This document shows positions 1 through 13,936 of a stretch of DNA of 64,000 bases, in pieces. The notes beneath the pieces are model-generated. The model was not told the origin of the DNA, ran no database searches, and saw nothing but the letters and a program-made list of their open reading frames with translations. Numbering within the stretch: the stretch's first letter is position 1; the number at the start of each line of letters is the position of its first letter. This DNA is from Eremophila alpestris peregrina. Lineage: Eukaryota; Chordata; Aves; Passeriformes; Alaudidae. The DNA is taken from NCBI GenBank assembly GCA_009792885.1, contig WMCF01000089.1, forward strand, positions 382,239 through 446,238, written 5' to 3'. The position numbers and the translations under genes are program-made.

Positions 1-2582
1 CAGAGCTGCTATCATATTCCCTTCTTTATTTGTCCATGAGTAGTTACCATGTGGATGGAGCTCTCGTATATGTTGATGGAGTTACACCTTGCAGACATTT
101 CTTTTGTGTTTGCTGCCATATCATATCTTAGATGTCCTAACTGCACCTAAAACACAGATGGGCTAGTGGTTAGAGGACACCTAAGGCATGTGTGGTTGGT
201 GTGCAGTGGTGTCCTTGAAAACTTGTTCTGCTGTTCATCTCTAGCTTTTTTTCTTATTATTATTTTCCCTTCTTTCCCAATTACAGGCAAGTGTAAAAAT
301 AGTCATTCTAGTTTAGTTTGGTTTTTTTTTAATTTTCTAATTAGTTTTCTAGCCAAAGATGTTGATTACAATTCATCTTAGAAGATGTTCTTAGCAATGA
401 AGCTGCGCCAGATAAAATAGATAAGAATACTGCAAACTGCTGAAGGAGAAAGAACAACTTGGACAAATATGATGTAAGGGACAAACATTTATTTTTTGTT
501 TGCTAATACCCTTGCACATGTACACATGTGATTTCTGGTAAATTCCGTTGTAGGTGTGCTGGGTACAGTTTTATGACTAGCTTTTCAGTGATAAGATAGC
601 TGAGCTAAAGAGCTGCTTTTAGCACGAAGTGCAACACCTCTAATGGAGCTAAAAATCTCCATTATGGAATAGGAAGGGTCTTGGTTACAAAGTTCAGCTG
701 TGGATTTTGTGTACCATAGGCCAGGTCTTTCACTTGCCTGTAGCAACCCCTTCCAGCTGTCGGTGTTAGTGGGTGTAGAAATATAAAGGGTTGTTTGCTC
801 AGCCACTAGGAAGGAGATATTTTATGCATTTGAATGGAGTCCAGATTTACAATTCTATCCCTTGGTACGGAGGACAATGTTTGAGAATTGCATTTGGTCC
901 AGACAAGCTATTAGTTCAGTTTGTTACTAGATGTTTTTCCCTGAACCAGGTACAATATCAATACTGGGAAACATCCATTAAAACACATAGTTTTTAATTC
1001 TCTGCTCTCCACCCACTGCTTGATAGCATTGTGTCCTTGTCTGGCTAGACAGTATGAGTCAGCTCACCACCTTCCACGGCAGAATTGCTGGGAGGGAAAA
1101 CATTCCGCTGAAAACAGTAAGATGCACTGAGTGAGGCACCATTTTGTTGTTTTCCTTAAATTATGAAGCCTATTCCCAAATGAATAACCCTTATATGGTA
1201 AATCTGTGCCCTGCTCTTCTGGCCCTGGGGTCTTCAAAAGCATCATTTTTAGGCATGTTTGGTATTAATGGAAGACTAGATTATTTTATCTTTAATCTCT
1301 AAAAAAATGATGAGTCTGAACAAAGCAAGTATTTACTTCCTGCTCAATCCTGAAAGGGGAACAGAAAAAAGTGATTAACCAGACAGCCAGCTGTTCTAGT
1401 TTTCTATAATACTTCCTTTCCTTATACAGTGGCTCAGTACCTGATGGAAAATTCCTATTGCATGCAATCAGAAAGAGGCTTTCAGTTGTTTTATGTACCT
1501 GTTCCACCAAATTCAATAACCAGTTACAGACCTCTAAGTTAGTAGTGATCTTTAACAAAACTCATCAACTATGAAATTCTATGAACTGAAATTTGTGGCA
1601 AGTGTCTAGAATTTGACTTGGTTCTGGTCCATTATATGAGGTATTCAAGAGGTATTACTCTGAGAGGATCCTCATCCCACAAAGAGGAATTAATTAAACA
1701 CAGATGACAGGCAGGAGGACATGATTTCTGACCAGAACATTAAGAACTTCATAGAGGGGTGGGGTCTTCTGCTCACTGTGATACTGTGTTCTTGATGGGC
1801 CTGCTCTTATAATCTTTCTCCCAGTGCAAAGAAACTTTTTAAACTCTGTGTAAGTGGTAGCACTGACTGGATTCTTCTGGAAAGAGAATTTATTCTGATC
1901 CAAGAGATGGAAACAGGAAGCTACTGGAAACAGGAAGCAGCAGTAGCACTTCTTGACCAGTGGAGATCTCTCAAGGGAATAGCTCCAGAGAATGTTCAGT
2001 TGGGCTTTGTGCATGAAGCTGGAGGTCTGATTTCTTCCACAGCTGTGCAGGTGTCTTGCATGCCCATCCTGTGGGCATGAATCTACAGAGAACACATATT
2101 AAGCATGTGCCTTGATGGTGCAAAGGAGCACCAGAGTGATTCAGGAGGTGTCAGACTCCTGTTGTTAGTGCTGTCTGAGGGTAAAGCTGTATGAAAAGCT
2201 ACATGTTAGGACTCCTCTGAACTGAAAACATGAAGTGGTAAAATTCGTCACATAAACTACTCTGATGTAAGTGTACTTAACACAAGGTGCTGCAAACGAG
2301 ATTTTTCTTTGTTTTCTTCAGTCGCAATGCTACTTGTTGCCTGTTTAGACATGACATTTCTTTTAAGTCTGGGAACTTTCCTAGTTGGAGAAACCTAGAT
2401 AACTTTGATACTGGCAAAAGTTAAGTTAAAGGCAGGCATACTCTGATTAGGCCTCTTGGAGAAAGACTTTTTTATTCTGTGTCAAAATTTACAATTTTAT
2501 ATCCCCTCCCCCAAATACTCCAGGGCTTTTTGTGCAGAAGCAGGAACCCAGTTTAGACCTGAAGGAGGGCTTATCTTTGCAG
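1..2582. other. Intergenic, no gene recognised
   Basis: AT-rich sequence with only short open frames, none resembling a known protein. A 17-base unit containing TGGAAACAGGAAGC is duplicated in tandem at 1908-1921 and 1925-1938. No RNA gene or well-preserved mobile element is visible. Confidence 0.6.
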
Positions 2583-4415
2583 AACCACAGAATCACAGAA
2601 GGAATAAAATTGGAAGGGCCCACAGTAGGTCACTTAGTCCAACCTCTGCTCAAGCAGGGTCATTCCAGAGCACTTGGCAGAGGATTGCATCCAGATGATT
2701 TTTGAATATCTCGAGCAAAGGAGACTCCACACCTTCTCTGGACACTCTGTTCCAGTGCTCAGTTATCCACACAGTAAAGAAATTTTTCCTCGTGTTCAGG
2801 TTGATCTTCTGTGCATCAGTTTCTGCCTGTTGCCTCTTGTCCTTGCTCCCTGCCTGGCTACCTCTTCTTGACACTGTCCCTTCAGATACTTAGAGACATT
2901 GATAAGGTCCTCGTGCAGTTGTCTCTTTTCGAGCCTTAACAGACCCAAATTGCCCAGCCTTTCCTCATAAGAAAGATGCTCCAGTCCCTTAATCACCTTT
3001 GTGGCCTTCCAATGGACCTGCTCCAATACATCTTTGTCTGTCTTGAGCTAGAGAGCCAAAACTGGACACAAAACTCCAAATGCAGCCTTACCAGGGCTGA
3101 GCAGAGGGGCAGGATCACCTGCCTTGACCTGCTGGTGATGTTCTTCCCAATCCATCCCAGGACACCTCTGGCCCCCCTGGGGCAGACTGCTGGCTCATGG
3201 ACAGCTTGTTGTGCACCAGGACCCCCAGGTTCTTCTTCACAGAGCTGCTTTCCAGCCTGTGCTGGTGCCTGGGGTTGTTCCTCCCCAGATGTCTCACCCT
3301 GTATGTGCCTTTGTTAAATTTCAGACAGGTTTCTCTGCCCACCTCTCCAGCCTGAGGTCCTTCTGAAGGGCTGCACAGCCCTCTGAGCAATCTGCAACTC
3401 CTCCCAGCTTTGGGTCATCAGTGAACTTGTTGAGGGGACACCTGCCCTCCACCCAAGTCATTGATGGATAGGGCAAACAATGTTGGGCCCAGTATGGAAC
3501 CTTGGGGGACAATACCAGTGACAGATCTCCAACTTGATCCTCTGTCACTGATTGTGCCCTTATCCAGCCAGTTCTCATTGCCTACTCCTCCAGTCCACAC
3601 CTCTTGAGTTTGAGGATGCTGTGAGAGACAGTGTCAAAAGCCTTGCTGAAGTCAAGGTGGACAATATCCACTGCTCTCCCCTCATCCTCCAGGTAGCTGT
3701 CTCATTGCAGAAGACAATTGGATAGGTAAAGCATGATTGACCTTTATGGAATCCATGCTGGTTGCTCATGATCATCTTCTTGTCATCCATGTGGATAGAG
3801 ATGACCTACAGAACAGGGCACCAGCTCTCCCAGGACTTGAGGTGCATTCCATTAGGGCCCATGGACCTGTGGATGTCAAGTTTGCCTACATGTTCTCTTA
3901 CCCAGTCCTCCTTGACCAAGGGAAAGTCTTCCTTTCAACATTCCTTTACCCTGGTCTCCTGGGTCAGAATGCCTGGTCACAGTGAAGACCATAGAGAAGG
4001 TGTTCAGTAACTCTGCCTTCTCTGCATCCTCTGTTAGCAGCATCCCTCTTCCATACAGTAACAAGCCCACACTATCCCTAGTTTTTATTTTGTTGCTGAT
4101 GTCTTTGAAAAAGCCCTTCTTGTTCTCCTTGATATTCTCAGCCAGCTATAAGGCCTTGGCCTTCCTCATCTTATTTTTGCTTACTTTGACAACCTCTCTG
4201 TGTTCATTCCAAGGAGCCTGACCCTGCTTCTGTAGCCTGTGTATTTCCTGTGTACACCTGAGAAATGACAGGAGTTCTTTATTCATCCACTGTGGTTTCT
4301 TGCCTCCTTTGTCTGATTCTTGCTCATTGGAATGCACTGTTCTTGTCCTTTGCCTGAAGGAAGAGGTAGTATATGATTTTCAGCAGGCACTCTCTGTGAC
4401 CTGGCTTTCTCCAGT
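2583..4415 (-). mobile_element. CR1 LINE, 5'-truncated, decayed ORF2
   Basis: An avian CR1 retrotransposon lies in antisense orientation. Its 3' end is at the low coordinates, where the plus strand reads CCACAGAATCACAGAA, typical of the CR1 tail. Reverse translation gives recognisable ORF2 pieces in several frames: KPQWMNKELL near 4280 (segment before the reverse transcriptase), VPQGSILGPTLF near 3500 (the CR1 RT motif), INDLG, then DDPKLGGVAD near 3410 (the catalytic region, with FTDD where CR1 normally has FADD), and LSYEERLGNLGLLRLE near 2960. The pieces are split by frameshifts and stops, so it is not coding. The 5' half of ORF2 and ORF1 are missing, as usual for CR1. The 5' boundary near 4415 is approximate. 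Confidence 0.9.
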
Positions 4416-4509
4416 TGCCTGAAAACTCCCACTCCACTGTTAACTAGGTAACAAGTGGTGAAAAGGTTTAAAAGTGGAAGGTGGGACCAGAAGACAAGGG
4501 TTTTCAGGT

Positions 4510-5007
4510 TGTCATGGTTTCACTCCAGCCAGCAGCCAAGCACCAGACACAGCCACTTGCTACCTGCCCTACCAGCATGATCAGGGAGATAGCTGTAAGG
4601 ATAAAAGCTGGAAAACTCGTGGGTTGAGATCAATTCAGTTGCACAGGGAATGCAAAAGCTGCACACACAAGCAAAGAAAAACAAGGAAGTAATTCCCAGC
4701 TTCCCAAGGGCAGGCAGGTGTTTCACATCTGCAGGACAGCAGGACCCCCTCGTGCCTCACAGGGAATTGGGAAGACAAATGTCATCACGCCAAACATCCC
4801 CTCCTTCCTCCTTCTTGCACAGAGCTTGAAATACTGAGGAAGGTGTCATAGGGTGTGGAAGGTCCCTTTGGCCATTTTGGATCACCTGTCCTGGCTGTGT
4901 CTCCTCCCAGCTTCCCCTGCACCCCCAACTTCCTCACCAAAAGCAGAAAAGGCTTTGGCTCTGTGTAAGCCCTGCTCAGTAACTCTACTCCAGCTAAAAC
5001 CAACACA
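4510..5007 (-). mobile_element. Solo LTR, avian ERVL-like
   Basis: A 498-base block begins TGTCATGG and ends CAACACA, giving TG...CA termini. It is flanked by CAGGT (4505-4509) and CAAGT (5008-5012), a five-base target-site duplication with one mismatch, which is the duplication length of ERVL-type elements. Its composition and order of blocks resemble from memory a common avian ERVL LTR, lying antisense here. No retroviral coding sequence lies on either side, so it is a solo LTR left by recombination. The positions expected for a TATA box and a polyadenylation signal look decayed. The family name needs a repeat-library search. Confidence 0.72.
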
Positions 5008-5012
5008 CAAGT

Positions 5013-8000
5013 GCATTTATCATTACTCCTATTAGAACAAGTAAAAAATACAGCTACATACATATTCTACCCAACATTTTGTTTGCCTTAAACCAGTCCA
5101 TAGTCCCTTTGAAGTATAAATAAAAGAATTCTATAAGTTATCTCTGACTGTCCAATTACAAATCCTACATCTATAGTATCAATGGTCTCTAGTGGTTTTA
5201 ATAGTTGGGCCCCCTCTCCCAGGATGTTATCAACCATATGTTTAGATATTTGCTCAAAAGTGGAAGTCAACAACTGGCCACACAAGAAGATGACAAGCTG
5301 TGTGTCTACAGAAGTGAAGTAACTGCTTACATATATGAAGGTGGAAAGTTGAAAGTAAACCTATCTCCAAGCAAAAATGTGAGGCAGCATAAATTTTACC
5401 TTGGTTTGCAAGCTCTTGGCACACTTTGTTTGATTCACACCCTTCATCCTATGTAGTCAATCATAGTCTTAACCTTTTAAGCAGCACACATACTGCAGAA
5501 CTAACTGGAGGCTGTTTTATCTTTGAAAGGCAAAGTTTTTATCATACAGTGAAACAGCCTTGTGATAAAATCTGTTCTACTTAGCCTTGGGACCAGAGCA
5601 ATGTTCTGGTCATTAGTACAAGGTCTAAAAAGATTATTATAGTGAGCACAGCATAGATTGTTTTGAGTCATTTACTGCTGGCAAAATTGGCAGAGTTTCA
5701 ACATTAATCCTGCCACTACCCTTCTTCAGCACTGTTCTGTCTGCACACACGCTTTAAAGTTGTTCCTGGTGTTATTTTCCATTTTATTCACAGTGATGAA
5801 TGACAGCATGAAATGACCTGAAATGGAGAAGCCTATGTGGGCAACTTGTTCAGATATACTTTATGGAAAGCAGACCACTTGAACAGGCTGCACTGACCTT
5901 CACAGATGTGCCTTTGTCTTCTCCCTGCACAGAGTTACAGTCTCAAGTTATGTTTCCCCAACGAGGCAGGGTTTATTTGAAAGAGGAAGAAAATGCCTAC
6001 ATGTCTTTTTCTAAATTTACATAATGCAAAAAGAAAGTTGAAGTAAACATTAACTGATTCTAGCTTGCTGAATTATTCTTAAACTTACATTGATGGATAT
6101 AATGATACAGTAAAATCAGAAAAAAATATATACTTCACACATGCATACAGTCTGGAGGGTAACTTCTCAAAAAGTGGTGAAGAAAAAGATGTCATGTTCT
6201 TCCAACCTCACAAAATTTAAAAAGAGAAGACTATCAGGAAAGTGAAGTGATTTATCTCTAAATCACATATTTAGGCTCAGAATATATAATGGGATTACAA
6301 GTTAAAAAAAGAAAAAAAAAGAGATGAATAAGAGATGACTTGTTGCAACCTGTCTTATTTTCCGTTTTACAAGTCTTCAAGTAACTCCAAATTTATTCAG
6401 GCATCACATGTTCTTGGGTATATCCGATGACCTAATGAGAAATTTCAGTCTCTCACCCACACACGGACTGCACACCTCCTTTCAGAATTTCCTGAAATAC
6501 TTCTGGGCATGTTCTACCAGAAACAGTGTTGGGGATCCCGCCTTGTTGTGTCTTAACCAGGTAGACAGCTGCCTCACTGTCTGCATTAAAGCTGTAAAAC
6601 AGACTAATTTCTACTACATCTGAACAATCCATTTGAAGATTTAAAGACCTGAAGTCTAAACTTTTTAAAGAAAAATAGTTTATTGGTGCTACACTTCAAC
6701 AGGCATAGGCCTATTTTCCACATAATTTTGATACAGACCACAAGACACCCTTTTCCCCCTGTGATTCATTTTTGAAACACATCCAACATCTGCCTACCAT
6801 TGTTATTTTGTTCTGGCCAGGGCTGCAAAGGGATCCTGAGTGAGGTCTTGGGAGTATGTACCAAGTTGGTATGCAGTTTGAAGGGTCCTGACACCTATTT
6901 TCCACACTGATGAGAGAAAAGCTGGAGTCCTATAATCCGAGCAAATGTCATTGGCCAATTCCTTTTGGATGCAGAGGGTTATGGTTTTGCTATGTTGAAA
7001 TAGCAAAGATGAGCTTGTCCTCATGTAGGTCATGGTGGCTGTTAACATAGAATTCTCAAGGGTCTCACCAGTGTCTTGGAGGAGAGAAAGACTTCAGAAC
7101 AGAAGTTGATTTGGCAATGTCTAAAGGCATAGAGTAAGTGGGAAACAACTTGACACGAAGCAGCTGATTTCAAGGAGCAGTGATCATCAGCTAAAGAAGG
7201 GCAGTGCCTGAAGGCTGTAGTTAAGCTTTTAAAGTCAACCAGCTTGGAGTTGTTTTGATTCGTGACTTATGAAGGGCTGAGGTTAGTATATGGGTTTGAC
7301 ACCTGGTTACAAGGTGGGAGGAAGACAATAGCTCAGTAAATTATTTTTAATAGACTATCAAAAAGTTGGCCATTAGGCCAGAAACCAGAGAGCAGCCTGG
7401 TTGATCAGATGAGACCCCTGGTATAAACAGGTAACTTCTACCCAGCCTACAGACACTGGCAATTTACTGTCATGAACAGTCTGGTAGATTATAGGAATAG
7501 ATGTCAGTACATATTTAATTATTTGCTGTACTGTAATGTATGAAATAGCAGAAAATATATCACTAATGTCAGGAAGAGCAGCACAGCTCAGCTCTTCAGA
7601 GCCACTTCCTCATCTGTTAGCAGCAAAGAAATGTCTGTCCCACAGCGTCCCTTGATTAGAGCCACAGGTTCTGTGGGGGTCTCACATAAGGCTGGAAGCA
7701 GGAAGAGCCAAGGCTGTGGTTCTCCTGAAGCCTTTCAGGACAAACTATGTCCATATGTAACCTCACTGTGAGAGATTGTTTTCCTTCCTAATGAACACAG
7801 AGACTCACTGTGTCCAATGATTATCTTCTCCAAAGCTGAGCTATTTGACAGCTGACTAAACGAAGAGCTGCAGCAGCCTAGCTCTTACCTGCTTGAGAAC
7901 TGCTGAACCTCAACACCTGAAGCTGGCTGCAGTTAGTAAGAGCCCGGGGCAGCAACAAGTAGCAGGGGACTGCACTTGTTCCTCAGTTACTCATTCTCCC

Positions 8001-11000
8001 TAATCTCAGACAGGAGAATACCATATATTTGTCAGTAATTAAGTCTGAATTTCTCTTGCTGATCCTCTGAAGATGGGTGGGTGCACTTCTGCTGTCTAAA
8101 ATACCTTGTGGTTTAACACTCAGTAGCAAAGTCAGGGTGTTTGATGGAGATATTGGCACTTCAGTGGCTAAGGTTTCTTCACCACCTTTCTCCAGGTATC
8201 AGATGGAATAAAAGATTAAACCAGGTTTTCTTCACGGGGACAGACAGGAGAACAAGCCGTTCCCACAGTAAAGGAGAAACTGTGGAGATACAATGAGATG
8301 CTAAGGATTAGGGAAAACACCAAAAGGGGGAGGCAGCTGAAAACTGCACTAGATGTGGTCAGAAAGGGTGTATGTGTGGACATGAGAAGAGAGGGCACTG
8401 CTATTCAGACTGTAGGACAGTAGCCTGGTGACATATGAGAGAGAAGGAAATGCTTCACTGCGTGCTCCATGTTGACAACTCAGGGACTCTTGCATAGGCA
8501 AAAGCTTGTTTGTCCTCACTTTCAGACTGTGTCCTGCAATGTGATGACTACCTTCAGAAAAACAGCATGTACTGGACTTAAATATATTAAAGTTACTCTC
8601 ATAACAGCTGATATTCTAGTTAAAACGTGCCTTATGTGTGGGAGCAGAATAGTAACACCTGCATATCAGAAGTTTTCAATAGCCAAGACTGTTATGATAT
8701 TATTGAGAAGGTGGCATCTTTTTCAAGCATTTGGATTAATATGTAATAACATAATTATCCCATACCCCAAGAAAACTGTGAGGTGACTCAGAATAGAGAA
8801 TTACAATCTCATGAAAACCTGAGCACTGTTGCAAAGCTATGAGAGAATTTTGTCAAGATTAATTAACCATTTTCGGCAGTACACTTCACTTAAGTAAGTT
8901 TCTCTCTTTTATTTCCTGAAGGCAGTATTATAAAGGCTGCAGAGTCACCAGTTAAAGTTTCAAAAGAATAAATAGTTTTTTCCCACCATAGCAATAACTT
9001 CAAGCCTAGGAAGAAGGTGTTGCAAGTAGCATTGATATTCTTAATGCAGTGTCATGGCAGCACTGGTGTGTGTATCCCACTGCTTTAGAAACTAATCAAG
9101 ATGTAAGTTTTCTGTAGGACTGACATCCTAAAAGAAAGAACGTAGCATGAAATAACACATATATCTTTCTCTTTGTAATACAGTATTTAACAGCTTTGCT
9201 TTGAAGGATCTCAGCTCATCTCTTCCTCCCTTCCATCCCCCCTCTAATCCCCCAGCTTTGGTACATGAAAATATCATCTGGTTTAAGACCAACTTCGAAA
9301 ATTTGAAACAAAATTTCATTCTATTTTAACATGTAACCCACAATTTTTTGTATGCCTCCTTTAAAAAATCATTAATGTCTCAGATATTCTGAATTCTTAC
9401 ACATTCTTGCTAAGTTCCGTTATTTAAACAGTGTAAATGTTTCATTACACTTGGTTAGCATGGAGGACACAATAGGGTTAAATAATTCCAGGTGCAGCAT
9501 GTGTAAAAATGAGATAGGCAGTAATCACTTAACATTTTACTCAGAGTCTGAAGTTCCCCTTTGTATCTAACCTGCTGTTTAGAAAATGATCTGTTATGGA
9601 CCCCAATACTTACTGTTTTGGAAACTACTTTACAGACTAAACTTGGCTAGCAGGAAGCAAAATATTTTTAAGGTGAATTCCTGTAAAACTGAGCCAGGAG
9701 ATGGGTGAGTCAAGATAGATTTTTTTCATCTATATGCAGAAACATGTTCAACTCCAGGATTGCAGCTATGAATCAAGCTGTCTAAAAGTTTGTTTTGCAA
9801 TAAAGTGTGCACCTCTGAAGACAGTAAACAGCTGAGTACAAGAAGGCAAAGTAAAGTTATGTCCTGAAAATTTAGGAAATTTTCCCTATGGTGCCCTTCT
9901 AGCCCACTCTTACCGAAGGGAGCTCATGATTGATTTCAAGAGTGACATAGTGAAAGTGGCTGTTAAACACCCACCCTCGTTCTGCAGAACTGGAGTGTGT
10001 GTGCTGTCACACGAGATAGATACAGCTGTATGCAGGCTTGTCTGCAGGATACCTGAGTTCTGTTCTGAAAAGAACAGAAAGAACAGTATTGTCTAGAGAT
10101 CACAGAATAACTGGCTTTGGATGGGATGACCCAAGTCCTGCCACAAGCTTTATACTAAAGTGTACAGGGCAATAATTCAGATTTAACTGATTTTGATTTT
10201 GATGATTTAAATGATTTCAGATAGGACAATAAAACTGTTTGATAAAGGGAGGTAGGGCAGAGTGAATCAATAGTTCATATTGACTCTGCTCTGGGTTTAC
10301 CAGTGATTTGTCTCCAATCTGTGAGAAAATTGCTACATTCAGATAGGTTTACATACAGGAAGGTGTTTTAAAGCACAGATTAAGTCTGGCTTTGTCATAG
10401 ACATTTAGGGTTCACATTCATTTTCAGGTTAGCCTCCTTCCTGGAGTGTATCCCCTCTGCCTTGTACAGGGAAAGATCCTCTAAAGCAGTGTTTCAGGAA
10501 TAACAACAATATGATTTTTGCACTTTGCTTCAGCCAGTCTTGTAAGCTTCAGCACTTCTTATTTCCTACATATAAGAGATGTGAGATCAGGGTGGAGATT
10601 GTATCATGTCCTTGTTTTGATGGCTAGTCTGAAGATAAACAAACCAGATGACATTTGTCTCCTGTGATAGGAGAACAGAAATGTACCCATATCTTAATAA
10701 AACTCAGCTACATCTTACAGCAAGCTAGTTTTGTGACGAAAAATTATCCTCTTTTCCAAATGAAAGCTGTATTATCAATTTTTTTTACAGTGGTACATTG
10801 AAATTATTCCCATTTATTTTAAAATAACTGGCAGCACTTGATCAGTTTGGTTAACCCAGTAAGCCAGTGGCAATGTTTTTTTATTAGTCTTCCACGTTTA
10901 GAATTTAGGATGTGTTTTAAAGAGGTTTGGTAAGATTCATTGGTGCCTGATTGACAAACAATGGCTTTATAAGCATTGTTTTCATACTGTACAGTTGACA

Positions 11001-12149
11001 AATAAAACACTGTGATAAGTAGGGGGAAAATTTCAGGAATCTAAGAAGCATTTGCAACAAGAAAAATCCTTTTTTCAGTTTTGTTGTCTGTCAATCCTCT
11101 CCACAGCACATGTCAAGCTAAAAATAAAACATTTAAAAGCTGAGCTTAATAACATCGCAGAAGGCAGAAAACCACATGAATTTTTAGTGTTTACCTTGAG
11201 ATGGCCTTTTGCTGATTTAAAGAACAGCCTATTATTTAGGTGTGACTCATGTGCCTTTTTATTAATCTGTTGTATTTTGCATGTAGGCATGTGTGCTTGT
11301 AGAACTCATTTACTCCCAGCACAAGTATTTGGGAATAACATATGCCAATGCATTAAGATTTTGCCACTGCTATACTTCCAAACTTCAGGGCTCTAAATTA
11401 GAAGACATCCCAACAGAAAACGATTGCATCCCACTATGGAGAATGCAATCATCATTTCTAGGCTAAGTAAGAGGCTTTCTTACAGAATTATTAAAAAAAA
11501 AAATCACAACCCAAGCTCATAATTTCTTTCACATGAATTTGCTAGATGAAGTGATAAATCCAATAGTGCATACACTGATCACATTGCTACAAACATATTC
11601 ACTTCAATAGGACTTACATTAATTAAATTCCTGCAGATCTCAAGGTCTCAAGTTTGAACAATCTCAAAAAAAACTCACTTGTACCTGCGTTCTTAACCCT
11701 GCTCAGTAATTAAGCTCCCATTAGAGGAGACTGTTAATCAGTTACTTGGCCAAGCAATAACAATTTTAGAATGAGTCATCCATCCTGGGTTGTTCCCCCC
11801 AGGAGGATTAGGCTCACTTTTCACCTGAAAGGTTTGTTCTCAGGCCAGGCAGTCTCCTGAGCACATTAGCCCAACCCATGTGAGTGAAGCATGAAGCAAT
11901 TAAAATCACACAGGTCCAGCTGGGATGCACCCAAGGGCGGAAGGAGCTGGCCAGTGTCATTGCAAGTGTGTTCTCCACCATCTTCATCTCTACCAGCTTC
12001 ATCTCTGCCCTCCTAGATTACTTAGACTTCCAATGATGATGACAGAAAGACAAATCTTACATGTATTTTCAAGATGGGCAAGACAGGATGCAGGGATCCA
12101 CATGCTGGTAAGCCACAGCTGAGTTCTTTGAAAGGTGATAGAAAAATTC
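5013..12149. other. Intergenic, no gene recognised
   Basis: AT-rich non-coding sequence. Open frames are short and overlap on both strands. A minus-strand AATAAA (complement at 6679-6684) occurs but is not followed by a poly(A) tract. A weak CR1-tail-like stretch (ATCACAGAATAACTGG) sits near 10100. Nothing else can be assigned. Confidence 0.5.
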
Positions 12150-13262
12150 CTCCTGGAGCCGTGGAAAGGACAAGAAGGTGATTGGGAATAGCCCAGCAGA
12201 CAGATGGACTAGGGTCAAATGGTGTTCAACAGGCTTGATTGCTTTTTACAGTGATGTAAGGGGAAAGAAGTTCTACATATAAGAAACGCCTTTGGCGTGG
12301 TCTTCCTTGTAGCCAAACCAGAGGGATATAGGGTATGTACACCACAAAATGCATGGAAAACTGGTTGGACTGCCAGGTTCAAAAGGTGGTGATGGCAGCA
12401 TAAGGCCCAGTTAGAAGCAGTATTTTTCTAAGATTAGCAGTGGGACCAGTAAAGTTCATTGCCTACATTAATGACCTGGATGATGGGTTGGACTGCAGCG
12501 CTCTTGGTGCATTTGCAGATTAAATCAGAGGTAGGGTTGTGCCAAAATGTACTGAAGGGTAGGCTGCTGTTCAAACAGGACAGGTTTGTGGAACAAACAC
12601 CTGTGTAAATGTGATCCCCTGGAGTGGACAAAGCCCTGCACTAGGACAGGCTGATGTCATCCAGCTGGCATCAGCTCTGCAGAAAAGTCTCAGGGATCCT
12701 AGTGGGATACAATTTGGCCAGGAGGCAAAAGTGCATCCATATAGCAAAACTTTGCCCCAGCGAGGGGAAGGGATCCTTCACAGTTTCTCAGCAGTAGTGA
12801 GACCACTCCTGGTGTGCTATCCTGAGCTCACAGCAGAGAACAAATGCTGGCATAGAGGAGGGAGTCCTGTGGAAGATCCCCTGTGATGGCTGGAACACAG
12901 GGCTCATGCTGGAAGTGGAGTTCAATAAGCTTGTTCAGCCTCGTGAAGAGGGAAAGGGGAGACCAGGTTAAGGTTACTGTTTGGTGGGAAGGCACACGTT
13001 CTGCTCAGGGATACACAGCAACAGGATAAGAGGTAACAGGCATATGCTGGAATGGGGGAAACCCCATTAGGTATGAGGAAAAAATTCTGTAACATGATGA
13101 TGTTAACGAAACTTGGAACAAAGTTCAGGGCAGTCCTTGGAGATACTCGAACCTTAAATGAACAGAGTCCTGGCACAAACTGATCTAACTGGAGCTGTTT
13201 CAAAGTGGGAGTTGGAGCAGACTGCCTATAAAGTCTTCCAATCTAAATTATCCTGTGATTAC
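12150..13262 (+). mobile_element. CR1 LINE 3' portion, old
   Basis: A decayed CR1 in sense orientation. The translation AYINDLDDGLDCSALGAFAD around 12455-12520 matches the CR1 RT core (INDLD...FADD), with a stop straight after FAD. The sequence then follows the CR1 3' region: a GTTCAGCCT...GAAGAGGGAAAGGGGAGACC block near 12930, and a terminal segment (13140-13260) with GGAGATACTCGAACC and a CCTGTGATT end. Multiple stops and shifts show it is inactive. It looks more diverged than the copy at 2.6-4.4 kb. Start is approximate. Confidence 0.8.
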
Positions 13263-13914
13263 TTTTTAATGGTGAATTACTTCAGCTAAAACAACTCAAC
13301 TTCTTTGGAAAATAAATTTAGAGGCAAATAAATTTTTTTTGTGCAAGTTTTAACGATAAGAATACATTTGCTGATAAGAATACAAACGTTTTTGCAGAAT
13401 TGTTTCAAACATATAAAACCAAGGGAATTTGATTAAATTTCCAGGTACAGAAATTAGCTTTGCTGTTGGAATAATGCTTTTTGCTAGAAGGGTGGTTTTC
13501 TCTTCCACTAACAGCAGTGCCTCACAGACACACAGAGAATCAAGGTTTGATCTGAGAATGCAGCCAGGCAGACAGATGAAGGCACACATTTCATCTGCCT
13601 ATAATGATGCTGGACTTATGTTTTTAATGTATACCCATCAAGAAAAACAGATTCACCTGCCTAGATAAATGGAAAATGCCAAGCAGACTTCATAAGAAGA
13701 AAACAATAATTTGTGCTGAGTTCCATCAACATTTCTCCAATAAGTGTTTCAAACTATTCACAGAATATACTCCAGCTACAGAAGAAGGAACAATGAACGA
13801 TGTCCTTATCGATGCCTAGAGACTGTCTGAAATTCACCTTCAAAAGAAGACAGTACCACTCCCTTTTAGACATCTAAGGTGAGGTCCCTATGTTAACAAA
13901 GTAACATAACAGAG

Positions 13915-13936
13915 GCTTCATGAAGTTTCATGAAGC
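13915..13936. promoter_or_regulatory. Perfect four-unit heat-shock element
   Basis: The sequence is a palindrome with ten-base arms (GCTTCATGAA and TTCATGAAGC) and a two-base spacer. Read as pentamers from 13916 it is cTTCa tGAAg tTTCa tGAAg, four contiguous alternating nTTCn/nGAAn units, which is the consensus bound by HSF trimers. No gene is visible nearby, so target and function are unknown. The motif itself is seen; binding is inferred. Confidence 0.45.

Noticed and set aside
6660..7050. Possible processed pseudogene on the minus strand
   Set aside because: An AATAAA is present (complement 6679-6684) and a short frame reads TLQTAYQLGTYSQDL, but there is no poly(A) tract, no flanking duplication and no recognised parent gene.
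10085..10150. CR1 tail-like sequence ATCACAGAATAACTGG
   Set aside because: Only a few bases resemble the CR1 end; too short to call.
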